6,976 nucleotides of DNA, taken from NCBI GenBank assembly GCA_944382805.1, contig CALWNS010000260.1:1-6976 (forward strand), in the 5' to 3' direction. The translations under genes and the position numbers were made by a program. This document shows, piece by piece, positions 1-6,717 of the stretch (positions within the stretch are counted from its first letter, which is position 1; every line of letters begins with the position of its first letter). The notes beneath the pieces are model-generated. The model was not told the origin of the DNA. It made no database searches and saw only the letters and a list, made by a program, of their open reading frames with translations. Source of the stretch: an uncultured Gemmiger sp. (GTDB lineage: Bacteria; Bacillota; Clostridia; Oscillospirales; Ruminococcaceae).

Positions 1-1061
1 CGGTGTTCTGCAACGAAAGCGGCAGCACACTGCGCTTTTTGATCCCGCTGTTCAGCCTGACGGCGCAACAGATCCGCTTTACCGGCGCGGGCCGCCTGTT
101 TGCCCGCCCGCAGGAGGTGTACCGCCTGCTGTTCACCCGCCAGGGCCTGCGCTTTGAGCAAAGCGCGGACGGCATCACCATCTTTGGCCGCCTGCAGGCC
201 GGCGGCTTTACGCTGCCCGGCGATATCTCCAGCCAGTTCATCAGCGGCCTGCTGTTCGCCGCGCCCCTGCTGGAGTCCGATTCCACCATCGAGGTGCTGC
301 CCCCCTACGAGAGCCGCAGCTACGTCGATCTGACCATCGCCGCCATGCAGCAGTTCGGCGTGCGGGTGCAAAGCCGCCAGCGCAAGGACGGCAGCGTTTT
401 GTACCGCGTGCCCGCGCCGCAGCGCTATACCCCCTGCGACCTGGCGGTGGAGGGCGATTACAGCCAAGCGGCGTTTTTGGCGGTGCTGGGCGCGGTGGCC
501 GGCGGCATTACGGTCACCGGCCTGCAGGCGGCCAGCCGCCAGGGCGACCGGGTCATTCTGGACATCCTCAAGCGCTGCGGCGCCAAGCTGAGCGCAAGCG
601 GCGGCGCGGTGCGCTTTTCCCGCAGCTTGCTCAAGGCGGCCGAGATCGACCTGGCCGACTGCCCGGACCTGGGGCCGGTGCTGTTCACGCTGGCCTGCTT
701 TTGCAGCGGCACCACCGTGATCCGCAATGCCGGCCGCCTGCGGTTAAAGGAATCCGACCGCATCGCCGCCCTGCAGCGGGAACTGGCCAAGTTTGGCGCC
801 CGCGTGGCGGTGGAGGGCGACACGGTCTCCGTCACCGGCACGGCGCTGCACGCGCCGGCCGAGCCGCTGGACGGCCACAACGACCACCGCGTCGTCATGG
901 CGCTGGCCGTGGCCGCGCTGGCGGCCGGGGTGCCCGCCGTTTTGCGCGGGGCCGAGGCCGTGCGCAAAAGCTGGCCGGAGTTTTTTGCCGTACTGCAAAG
1001 CCTGGGGGCCGACATCACGCTGGAACCGGCCGGCCCGGCGGACCAAGAAAGGGGCGGGTGA
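1..1061 (+). CDS. aroA: 3-phosphoshikimate 1-carboxyvinyltransferase (EPSP synthase), 5'-truncated
   Basis: This enzyme transfers the enolpyruvyl group of phosphoenolpyruvate to shikimate-3-phosphate, the sixth step of the shikimate pathway, in the cytoplasm. The reading frame is open at the left edge. About 352 residues are visible against roughly 420-430 for the family, so some 70-90 N-terminal residues are missing. Numbering from the codon at 3, the substrate-site motif NESGSTLRF is at 4-12, GDISSQF at 73-79 (shikimate-phosphate binding), PDLGP near 221-225 (its Asp aligns with the catalytic Asp of the E. coli enzyme), LKESDR at 248-253, GHNDHR at 291-296 and KSWPEFF at 322-328. All expected active-site blocks of the visible part are intact. 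The GTG at position 3 is an internal Val codon, not the start: the conserved motif begins immediately after it. The gene ends 3 bases before tyrA, consistent with one aromatic amino acid operon. Confidence 0.96.
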   Translation, partial: VFCNESGSTLRFLIPLFSLTAQQIRFTGAGRLFARPQEVYRLLFTRQGLRFEQSADGITIFGRLQAGGFTLPGDISSQFISGLLFAAPLLESDSTIEVLPPYESRSYVDLTIAAMQQFGVRVQSRQRKDGSVLYRVPAPQRYTPCDLAVEGDYSQAAFLAVLGAVAGGITVTGLQAASRQGDRVILDILKRCGAKLSASGGAVRFSRSLLKAAEIDLADCPDLGPVLFTLACFCSGTTVIRNAGRLRLKESDRIAALQRELAKFGARVAVEGDTVSVTGTALHAPAEPLDGHNDHRVVMALAVAALAAGVPAVLRGAEAVRKSWPEFFAVLQSLGADITLEPAGPADQERGG

Positions 1062-1064
1062 GCG

Positions 1065-1940
1065 ATGGACCGCAGCAAAACTTACCTGGTCGTGGGCCTG
1101 GGGCTGCTGGGCGGCAAGTACGCCCAGGTGCTTTCCGGCAAGGGGTACCGGGTGCTTGGCATCGACTGTGACCCGGCCGCCGTGCAGTATGCGCTGGACC
1201 GCGACTATATCGCGGCCGGCGCGGCGGCGGACTTCGCCCCGCTCCTGCGGCAGGCCGACCGTGTGATCTTTGCGCTGTACCCCACGGCGCTGCTGCGCTG
1301 GGTGGAACAGTACGGGGACCTGCTGCGCCCCGGCACGCTTGTTACCGATGTTTCCGGCGTCAAGCGCGGCGTGGTCGGCCCGGTGCAGGCCGCGCTGCCC
1401 GCCGGGGTCGAGTTCATCGCCAGCCACCCCATGGCCGGCCGGGAGACGAGCGGCATCGCCCACAGCGCCGAAGTCGATTTCGCTCCCGCCAACTTCCTGA
1501 TCACCCCCACGGCGCGCAACACGCAGGCCGCCGTGGACTGGTGCCGCGCGCTGGCGCAGACCCTGGGCTTTGCGCGCATCAGCGTGCTCTCCCCGGCGGA
1601 GCACGACCGCATGATCGGCTATGTCAGCCAGCTGTGCCACGCCATCGCCGTCTGCCTGATGTGCGCTTCGGACAACACCGAGCTGGCCCGCTATACCGGC
1701 GATTCGTTCCGCGACCTGACCCGCATCGCGCGCATCAACGATAAAATGTGGGCGGAGCTTTTCCTGTGGAACAAGGATAACCTGATCGGCGAGATCGATA
1801 TGTTCGAAACGGCGCTGCGCGCCCTGCGCGAAAAACTGGCCGCCGGCGACCGCGAAGGGCTGGAGGAGATGTTCCGCCTTTCCACCGCGCGCCGGCAGGC
1901 GTTTGACAAAAAGCAGCAGGACGCCGCGCCGCAACCATAA
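1065..1940 (+). CDS. tyrA: Prephenate dehydrogenase
   Basis: This enzyme oxidatively decarboxylates prephenate to 4-hydroxyphenylpyruvate, the committed step to tyrosine, in the cytoplasm. The 291-residue protein opens with a Rossmann nucleotide-binding fold: GLGLLGG at 11-17, followed by an acidic residue after the second strand (GIDCD, 32-36), which favours NAD over NADP. DVSGVKRG is at 95-102. HPMAGRETSG at 121-130 carries the likely catalytic His121. EHDRMIGYVSQL at 179-190 and FRDLTRIA at 215-222 hold the family's conserved His and the prephenate-binding Arg (Arg220 by recalled alignment). The helical dimerisation domain fills the C-terminal part. The protein stops near 291 residues, without room for the ACT domain that many Firmicutes TyrA proteins add for tyrosine feedback, and it has no fused chorismate mutase. 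The ATG lies 3 bases after the aroA stop with a purine-rich AAAGGGG about 10 bases upstream, so translation is probably coupled to aroA. Confidence 0.94.
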   Translation: MDRSKTYLVVGLGLLGGKYAQVLSGKGYRVLGIDCDPAAVQYALDRDYIAAGAAADFAPLLRQADRVIFALYPTALLRWVEQYGDLLRPGTLVTDVSGVKRGVVGPVQAALPAGVEFIASHPMAGRETSGIAHSAEVDFAPANFLITPTARNTQAAVDWCRALAQTLGFARISVLSPAEHDRMIGYVSQLCHAIAVCLMCASDNTELARYTGDSFRDLTRIARINDKMWAELFLWNKDNLIGEIDMFETALRALREKLAAGDREGLEEMFRLSTARRQAFDKKQQDAAPQP

Positions 1941-1958
1941 GCAAAGGAGGGGACCGCA

Positions 1959-2954
1959 ATGCCCCGCAAGGAAGGACAAAAGCTGAAACTGCTGGCCCTT
2001 TTGGAGATCCTGGCCCGCGAGACCGACGAAAAGCACCCCCTGAGCGTGCCGCGCCTGGTCGAGATGCTGCAGCAGCGCGGCATCAACGCCGAGCGCAAGA
2101 GCGTCTACGCCGACATCGAGGCGCTCAACTCCATCGAGGGCGGCGACTTCGAGATCGTGCAGCAGCGCGGCCGCGGCGGCGGGTACTATATGACCGACGC
2201 CCCGTTCGAGCTGGCCGAACTCAAGCTGCTGGTGGACGCCGTATACACCAGCCGCTTTATCACGGCCAGCAAGACCCGCACCCTGATCGAAAAGCTGGGC
2301 CGCTTTACCTCCCGCTTCCGCCAGGCGGAACTCAACCGCATGGTGCTGGTCTCCGGGCGGATCAAAAGCCACGAGGAGCGCATCCTGTACAGCGTGGACG
2401 CGCTGCACACGGCCATCACCAACGGCTGGCAGGTCCAGTTCACCTACTGCGACTGGAACCTGGAAAAAAAGATGGCCCCGCGCCACGGCGGCAAGCTGTA
2501 CCGCGTAAGCCCCTGGGCGCTGGTGTGGGAGGGCGGCAACTACTACCTGATCGCCTATACCGAAGGCCACCTGCGCCATTACCGCGTGGACAAGATGCAG
2601 CAGGTCGCCCCGCTGGAGCAGACCACCCGCGAAGGCGCGGACGAGTATGCCGCCTTTAACGTGAACACCTACACCCAGCAGATGTTCGATATGTTCAACG
2701 GCCCGGTCAAAAAAGTGACGCTCAAATGCGAAAACCGCCTGGCCGGCGCCATGATCGACCGCTTTGGCACCGGGCCGGCGCTGGTGCCCTATGCCGGCGG
2801 GGAATACTTTGCCATCACGGTGGACGTACAGGTCAGCCCGCGGTTCTACGGCTGGGTGGCCGGCTTTGGCGCGGCCATCGAGATCCTGACCCCGGCCGAA
2901 GTCCGCGCCGAGATGCGCAAGACCCTGGATACGCTGGAGACCCTGTACCGCTAG
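1959..2954 (+). CDS. WYL-domain transcriptional regulator (HTH-WYL-WCX)
   Basis: This is a 331-residue DNA-binding regulator of the YafY/WYL type. Residues about 7-80 form a winged helix-turn-helix: a helix KLKLLALLEIL, then ERKSVYADIEALNS (45-58) as the recognition region, and a Gly-rich wing (RGRGGGYY, 70-77). The WYL domain is at about 145-215, with YRVSPWALVW (181-190), the signature block NYYLIAY (194-200) and HYRVDKM (207-213). The C-terminal WCX region is at about 250-330, with FYGWVAGFG (297-305). WYL domains are thought to sense small ligands or nucleic acids; the ligand here cannot be told. The start is well supported by AAAGGAGG at 1943-1950, 8 bases before the ATG. The gene follows tyrA by 18 bases and is probably co-transcribed with it. 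It ends just before the predicted promoter of the polysaccharide operon, so it is a candidate regulator of either neighbour, or of itself. No membrane segment is seen. Confidence 0.93.
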   Translation: MPRKEGQKLKLLALLEILARETDEKHPLSVPRLVEMLQQRGINAERKSVYADIEALNSIEGGDFEIVQQRGRGGGYYMTDAPFELAELKLLVDAVYTSRFITASKTRTLIEKLGRFTSRFRQAELNRMVLVSGRIKSHEERILYSVDALHTAITNGWQVQFTYCDWNLEKKMAPRHGGKLYRVSPWALVWEGGNYYLIAYTEGHLRHYRVDKMQQVAPLEQTTREGADEYAAFNVNTYTQQMFDMFNGPVKKVTLKCENRLAGAMIDRFGTGPALVPYAGGEYFAITVDVQVSPRFYGWVAGFGAAIEILTPAEVRAEMRKTLDTLETLYR

Positions 2955-2963
2955 CCCTTCGGG

Positions 2964-2999
2964 TTGAAACTGCGGCGGGAGTGTGGTATTCTATAAGAA
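2964..2999 (+). promoter_or_regulatory. Predicted sigma-A-type promoter of the polysaccharide operon
   Basis: TTGAAA at 2964-2969 (5 of 6 matches to the -35 consensus) is followed after 17 bases by TATTCT at 2987-2992 (4 of 6 to the -10 consensus). TGG sits directly before the latter, an extended -10 arrangement. Transcription would start near 2999. The stretch is clearly AT-rich compared with its surroundings and lies in the only sizeable intergenic gap, directly before the first polysaccharide gene. An alternative -10, TATAAG at 2992-2997, matches better but has no -35 partner at normal spacing. The promoter is inferred from sequence only. Confidence 0.6.
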
Positions 3000-3001
3000 T
3001 A
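2987..3001. promoter_or_regulatory. Palindrome over the -10 box, candidate operator
   Basis: TATTCT-ATA-AGAATA is a perfect inverted repeat with 6-base arms around a 3-base centre. Its left arm is the predicted -10 hexamer, so a protein bound here would block RNA polymerase. The adjacent WYL regulator, encoded just upstream, is the obvious candidate ligand, but this pairing is inference. AT-rich -10 regions give short palindromes by chance fairly often, so the operator role is tentative. Confidence 0.35.
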
Positions 3002-3022
3002 TGGGGCAAAGCGCGGCCCCAT
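3001..3022 (+). promoter_or_regulatory. Leader inverted repeat / 5'-UTR hairpin
   Basis: ATGGGGC (3001-3007) and GCCCCAT (3016-3022) are perfectly complementary. They form a 7-base-pair, GC-rich stem with an 8-base loop (AAAGCGCG). The stem falls at or within a few bases of the predicted 5' end of the operon mRNA, and ends about 10 bases before the ribosome binding site. No T-run follows, so it is not an intrinsic terminator. It could stabilise the transcript at its 5' end, or act as a second operator half at the DNA level. Confidence 0.4.
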
Positions 3023-3031
3023 CCCCACGCG

Positions 3032-3039
3032 AAAGGAAG
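3032..3039 (+). promoter_or_regulatory. Ribosome binding site that fixes the sugar transferase start
   Basis: AAAGGAAG lies 8 bases before the ATG at 3048. The in-frame GTG at 3039 begins inside this element and so could not be served by it. This supports ATG 3048, not GTG 3039, as the start of the sugar transferase gene. Confidence 0.75.
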
Positions 3040-3047
3040 TGAACGCC

Positions 3048-4454
3048 ATGCTGGAAAAGAACCAGCACACCCGTGCTGCGCTCGAAAGCCTGCTGGACGC
3101 GGCGCTCCTTTTTGCGGCCTATGTTTTGGCCAACTACCTGCGCTTTAACTTTTTGCGCTTTTTCCAGCCCGGCGGCGCCGGCCCGGCGCTGCAGATCGCC
3201 CGCGATACGCTGTACCTGGGCGCGGTCTATGCCCTTGGCATGGTGGCGGTGTTCTGGCTGTGCCGGCTGTACGACCCCTCCCGCCTGCGCGGGCTGTGGC
3301 GGCGCAGCCGCATCATCCTGGTGGGCAACGCCCTGGGCATCCTTGTGTTCGAAGCGCTGCTCTACCAGTTCCGCGTGGTCGATTTCTCCCGCCTGGTGGT
3401 GGCGCTGTTCTACCTGTTCGGCACCGGCTTTTTGATCTTTGTGCGGATGCTGCGCCGCTGGTACGAGCGCTGGCGCCACCGCCGGGGCGAAGGCTACCGC
3501 CATATCCTGCTGGTGGGCGGGGGCAAGGTGGCGGCCCAGTACCTGAAAGCGCTGGAGCAGAACCCCTACTACGGTTTCCGCGTGGACGGCTACCTGGCCC
3601 TGTGCCCCAACCCGGACTTTGCGCCGCCGTACCTGGGCCGGTACGACAAGCTGGACGTGGTGCTGGGCGAACCCGGCATCGACGAGGTCGTGGTGGCGCT
3701 GGACGCGGCCGAAAGCGACCGCATCTCCCGCACCTTTGCCGCCTGCGACAAGCAGGGCGTGCGCATCACGATGGTGCCGTTTTATAACGACTACCTGCCC
3801 GCCCGCCCCACCATCGATACGCTGGGCGGCTGCAAGCTTATCAACGTGCGCCAGACCCCCTTCGACAACATCCTCAACGCCTTTGTCAAGCGCGCGTTCG
3901 ATATCGTGGCCAGCCTGTGCCTGATCGTGCTCACCAGCCCCATCATGCTGGCGGTGGCCGTCGGCGTCAAGCTGTCCAGCCCCGGGCCGGTCATTTTCAG
4001 CCAAAGGCGCGTGGGGCTCAACAAGCGCGAGTTCATGATGTACAAGTTCCGCTCCATGCGCATCAACGCCGGCGAACAGACCGGCTGGAGCACCCGGGCC
4101 GATCCGCGCAAGACCCGCTTCGGCAGCCTGATCCGCAAGTTCAGCCTGGACGAGCTGCCCCAGTTTTTCAACGTGCTGAAAGGGGATATGAGCCTGGTCG
4201 GCCCCCGGCCGGAGATCCCGTTCCACGTCGAGCATTTCAAAGAGGAGATCCCCCGTTACCTGGTGCGCCAGCAGGTGCGCCCCGGCCTGACCGGCTGGGC
4301 GCAGGTCAACGGCCTGCGCGGCGATACCGATATTGCCGAACGCATCCGCTATGACATCTGGTACATAGAAAACTGGACCCTGGCGCTGGATATCAAGATC
4401 CTGTTCCGCACCGTGTTCGGCGGGAAAATGGTCAACGACGAAAAAATTGCCTGA
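3048..4454 (+). CDS. Polyprenyl-phosphate sugar-1-phosphate transferase (WbaP/WcaJ type), initiating glycan synthesis
   Basis: This is a 468-residue membrane enzyme that transfers a sugar-1-phosphate, typically glucose or galactose in this family, from a UDP-sugar to undecaprenyl phosphate, the first step of lipid-linked surface polysaccharide synthesis. Hydrophobic segments at roughly 14-32, 54-72, 88-107 and 114-132 form the N-terminal membrane bundle. A Rossmann-like cytoplasmic domain begins at HILLVGGGK (152-160). The catalytic bacterial sugar transferase domain spans about 277-468. It holds the re-entrant membrane helix with its Ser-Pro kink (SP at 297-298), SSPGPVIFSQRRVG (310-323), MYKFRSM (331-337), the catalytic Asp-Glu pair in SLDELPQ (Asp368-Glu369), SLVGPRPE (382-389) and RPGLTGWAQVNG (411-422). 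Length and domain order match the full-length family. The sugar cannot be assigned from sequence. It is the first gene after the predicted promoter and begins the polysaccharide unit. The ATG is preferred over the upstream GTG on ribosome binding site spacing. Confidence 0.95.
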   Translation: MLEKNQHTRAALESLLDAALLFAAYVLANYLRFNFLRFFQPGGAGPALQIARDTLYLGAVYALGMVAVFWLCRLYDPSRLRGLWRRSRIILVGNALGILVFEALLYQFRVVDFSRLVVALFYLFGTGFLIFVRMLRRWYERWRHRRGEGYRHILLVGGGKVAAQYLKALEQNPYYGFRVDGYLALCPNPDFAPPYLGRYDKLDVVLGEPGIDEVVVALDAAESDRISRTFAACDKQGVRITMVPFYNDYLPARPTIDTLGGCKLINVRQTPFDNILNAFVKRAFDIVASLCLIVLTSPIMLAVAVGVKLSSPGPVIFSQRRVGLNKREFMMYKFRSMRINAGEQTGWSTRADPRKTRFGSLIRKFSLDELPQFFNVLKGDMSLVGPRPEIPFHVEHFKEEIPRYLVRQQVRPGLTGWAQVNGLRGDTDIAERIRYDIWYIENWTLALDIKILFRTVFGGKMVNDEKIA

Positions 4455-4480
4455 ATCGCCTGGCATTAAGGAGGGCGCCT

Positions 4481-5644
4481 ATGCCGAACGAGCATCCCAA
4501 AGTGGCCATCGTACATGACTGGCTGGTGTCCTATGCGGGCGCCGACCGGGTGGTGGACTGTATGCACCATGTTTTCCCCGATGCGCCCATCTACACGCTC
4601 GTCTACGATAAAAACAAGATGCCGGCCTGGTTCCGCGGCTACGATATCCGCACCACCTGGGTGCAAAAACTGCCCTTTGCCACCCGGCTGTACAAAAAGA
4701 TGCTGCCGCTGATGCCCCGCGCGTTCGAAGCGCTGGACCTTTCGGAGTACGACCTGGTGCTGTCCTCCTCCTCCTCCTGCAGCAAGGGGGTCATCACCCG
4801 GCCGGACGCCGTACACATCTGCTACTGCCATACGCCCACGCGCTATGTGTGGGACTTCTACTACACCTACCGCGCCAACGCCAACCCGCTGGTGCGCGCC
4901 GTCATGCCCGGCCAGATGTACAAGCTGCGCCAGTGGGACAAATGCGCCGCCGACCGCGTGGATTATTTCATCGCCAACTCCCGCTACATCGCCCGCCGCA
5001 TCAAAAAGTACTACCGGCGGGACAGCGACGTCATCTACCCCTGCGTACACATCAACGAAAGCCCCTTTGTGCCCAAAGAGGACTTTTACCTGGTCGTGGG
5101 CCGCTTTACCTGGTACAAGCGCATGGATCTGGCCGTGGCGGCCTGCACCAAGCTGGGCCGCAAGCTGGTGGTCATCGGTTCGGGCGACGAGGAGGCGCGC
5201 CTGCGCGCCCTGGCCGGGCCGACCGTGCAGTTTTTGGGCGGCGGCCTTTCGGACCGGGAAGTCCGCAGCTACTACCTGCGCGCCAAGGCGTTTTTGTTCC
5301 CCGGCGAGGAGGATTTCGGCATCACGCCGGTCGAAGCCCAAAGCGCCGGCACCCCGGTGCTGGCCTACGGCCGCGGCGGCGCGTGCGAAACGGTGGAGGA
5401 CGGCCGCACCGGCCTGCTGTTCCATAAGCAGACGGCGGACTGCCTGGCCGAATGCATCGAACGCTTTGAACGGCAGGGCGTTTCCGCCACCGCCGAGCAG
5501 ATCCGCGCCCACAGCCGCCGCTTCAGCGAACAGCGGTTCGAGGACGAGCTGCGCGCCTACTGCGCCCGCCGCCTGGCCGATTGGGCCGGGGAACTGGAAT
5601 CCTGCGCCCATCCGGTGCAGACGCCCGGGAGGGAAGAAACGTGA
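4481..5644 (+). CDS. Family 4 glycosyltransferase (GT-B fold, WbaZ-like)
   Basis: This is a 387-residue cytoplasmic or membrane-associated glycosyltransferase that probably adds a sugar from a nucleotide-sugar donor to the growing lipid-linked glycan. The N-terminal acceptor domain starts KVAIVHDWLVSYAGADRV (7-24) and includes DLVLSSSSSCSKGV (91-104) and CYCHTPTRYVWD (114-125), blocks seen in WbaZ-like mannosyltransferase relatives. The C-terminal donor domain has GRFTWYKRMDLAV (207-219; Lys213 is a likely phosphate contact), VIGSGDEE (231-238) and the E-x7-E motif EDFGITPVE (Glu277 and Glu285), followed by SAGTPVLAYGRGGACE (288-303). The family retains anomeric configuration. The donor sugar is unknown; mannose is a guess from resemblance only. 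The start is supported by AAGGAGG at 4468-4474, 6 bases upstream. The gap from the sugar transferase is 26 bases. The last 20 or so residues are polar and low in conservation, and their DNA carries the ribosome binding site of the next gene. Confidence 0.92.
   Translation: MPNEHPKVAIVHDWLVSYAGADRVVDCMHHVFPDAPIYTLVYDKNKMPAWFRGYDIRTTWVQKLPFATRLYKKMLPLMPRAFEALDLSEYDLVLSSSSSCSKGVITRPDAVHICYCHTPTRYVWDFYYTYRANANPLVRAVMPGQMYKLRQWDKCAADRVDYFIANSRYIARRIKKYYRRDSDVIYPCVHINESPFVPKEDFYLVVGRFTWYKRMDLAVAACTKLGRKLVVIGSGDEEARLRALAGPTVQFLGGGLSDREVRSYYLRAKAFLFPGEEDFGITPVEAQSAGTPVLAYGRGGACETVEDGRTGLLFHKQTADCLAECIERFERQGVSATAEQIRAHSRRFSEQRFEDELRAYCARRLADWAGELESCAHPVQTPGREET
5627..5633 (+). promoter_or_regulatory. 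Ribosome binding site inside the first glycosyltransferase gene, fixing a GTG start
   Basis: GGGAGGG, containing GGAGG at 5628-5632, lies 7-8 bases before GTG 5641 and within the last codons of the preceding gene. It marks GTG 5641 as the start of the second glycosyltransferase. The in-frame TTG at 5581 has no comparable site. Confidence 0.75.
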
Positions 5645-6693
5645 GACCCATCGTCATCAACGGCACCGTGCTGTGCGACCCCATCACCGGCATCCCGCGC
5701 TATGTGTACGAGGTCGTCACCCGGCTGGACCCGCTTTTGGAGGGCACCGGGCTGGACGTGCGCCTGTGCTACCGGGACGACGGCCGCCCGCTGCAGCTGC
5801 CGCCGCTTAAAAATATCCGCATCGTGCCGCTCAAGGCCATCCGCTACAGCTATAACCTGGTGGTGCTGCCGCACTACCTGCGCAAGCACCGCGCGTTTTT
5901 CCTCGGCTTGGCCAGCGATATGCTCATGACCCGGCACAGCGCGGTGGTATTGCACGATATCCGCCCGCTGGTGCTGGATACCGACCGCGGCTTTTTCCGC
6001 TTTAAGTTCTGGGTACACTGCCAGAGCATCCGCGCCTTTGCGCAGCGGGTATACACGGTCAGCGGCGACCAGCGCCGGCTCATCAGCCGCCGGCTGGGCA
6101 TCCCGCCCGACAAGATCGGCCTTACCTACAACGGCTGGGAACACCTGCAGCCGGTGCAGAGCGACGAGAGCATCTTCCAAAAGCTGCCCGGCGTGGAAAA
6201 GGGCGGGTATTACTATGCGCTGGGCAGCCTGGCCAAGCACAAGAACTACCGCTGGATCCGCGAAGTGGCCGCCCGCAACCCGGACAAGACCTTTGTGGTG
6301 GCCGGCGGCAAGGACCTGGCCGCGTTTGGCGATGACGCCGACGCCGTCACGGCGGGCAACCTGCACTATCCCGGCTATGTGACCGACGGCGAAAACAAGG
6401 CCCTGATGCAGCACTGCAAAATGTTTTTGCACCCCGCCGTGTTCGAAGGCTTCGGCATCCCGCCGCTGGAGGCGCTCAGCCTGGGCGCGCCGGTGGCGGT
6501 GGCCCGCGCCTCCTGCCTGCCGGAACTGTACGGCGATACCGTGCGCTATTTTGACCCGCAGGACTACGGCGTGGACCTGGACGCGCTGGCCGCGCAGCCG
6601 GTGGCCCCGCCCGGCGCGGTGCTGCAAAAATACAGCTGGCCGGCCACCGCGGCCGCCTGGCTGTCCGAACTGCGCCGCTTTGCGCAGAGCTGA
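5641..6693 (+). CDS. Family 4 (group 1) glycosyltransferase, second in the cluster
   Basis: This is a 350-residue GT-B fold glycosyltransferase expected to add a further sugar to the lipid-linked glycan on the cytoplasmic face. The protein begins RPIVINGTVL and shows the acceptor-domain motif TGIPRYVYEV (16-25), VVLHDIRPLV (102-111) and VYTVSGDQRR (137-146). The donor domain has ALGSLAKHKN (193-202; Lys201 in the usual diphosphate-binding position) and the E-x7-E motif EGFGIPPLE (Glu269 and Glu277), then LGAPVAVARASCLPE (281-295). There is no signal peptide or membrane segment. The GTG start overlaps the TGA of the preceding gene in GTGA, and GGAGG lies 8 bases upstream, so the two are probably translationally coupled and made in similar amounts. 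A frame extension upstream to TTG 5581 would add 20 residues that match no family motif and is rejected. It has little similarity to the first glycosyltransferase outside the shared fold, so it is not a recent duplicate. Donor and linkage are unknown. Confidence 0.9.
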   Translation: MRPIVINGTVLCDPITGIPRYVYEVVTRLDPLLEGTGLDVRLCYRDDGRPLQLPPLKNIRIVPLKAIRYSYNLVVLPHYLRKHRAFFLGLASDMLMTRHSAVVLHDIRPLVLDTDRGFFRFKFWVHCQSIRAFAQRVYTVSGDQRRLISRRLGIPPDKIGLTYNGWEHLQPVQSDESIFQKLPGVEKGGYYYALGSLAKHKNYRWIREVAARNPDKTFVVAGGKDLAAFGDDADAVTAGNLHYPGYVTDGENKALMQHCKMFLHPAVFEGFGIPPLEALSLGAPVAVARASCLPELYGDTVRYFDPQDYGVDLDALAAQPVAPPGAVLQKYSWPATAAAWLSELRRFAQS

Positions 6694-6717
6694 AACCAAC
6701 AACAGGAGGGAAACCCA

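Noticed and set aside
3..5. GTG at 3 as a genuine start of a short aroA.
   Set aside because: It directly precedes the conserved active-site block that is normally about 80-90 residues into the protein; the frame is simply cut by the window edge.
1903..1908. Exact TTGACA at the end of tyrA, as a possible promoter -35 for the WYL regulator.
   Set aside because: It encodes conserved-frame residues in tyrA, and 16-18 bases downstream there is only GC-rich sequence with no -10 element. The nearest ATAA-like sequence is more than 25 bases away.
744..2579. A 611-residue open frame on the minus strand, and similar long antisense frames at 2991-4466, 4466-5611 and 5557-6903.
   Set aside because: They tile the window opposite well-supported genes, cross gene boundaries, and encode His/Ala/Gln/Gly-rich sequence with no recognisable domain. 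This is the expected result of few stop codons in GC-rich DNA.
2953..2965. Small hairpin CCC-TTC-GGG after the WYL regulator stop, as a terminator.
   Set aside because: Only three strong pairs (five with weak ends), and no T-run follows. It also overlaps the -35 element. Too weak to call.
3039..3047. GTG at 3039 as the start of the sugar transferase.
   Set aside because: It overlaps the ribosome binding site that is correctly spaced for the ATG at 3048.
4763..4777. Five TCC repeats in the first glycosyltransferase, as a possible phase-variation tract.
   Set aside because: The unit is three bases, so slippage would not shift the frame, and the serine run matches a serine-rich conserved block of the family.
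5581..5640. Upstream extension of the second glycosyltransferase to a TTG start.
   Set aside because: The added residues do not match the family, lie inside the preceding gene, and lack a ribosome binding site, whereas GTG 5641 has a good one.
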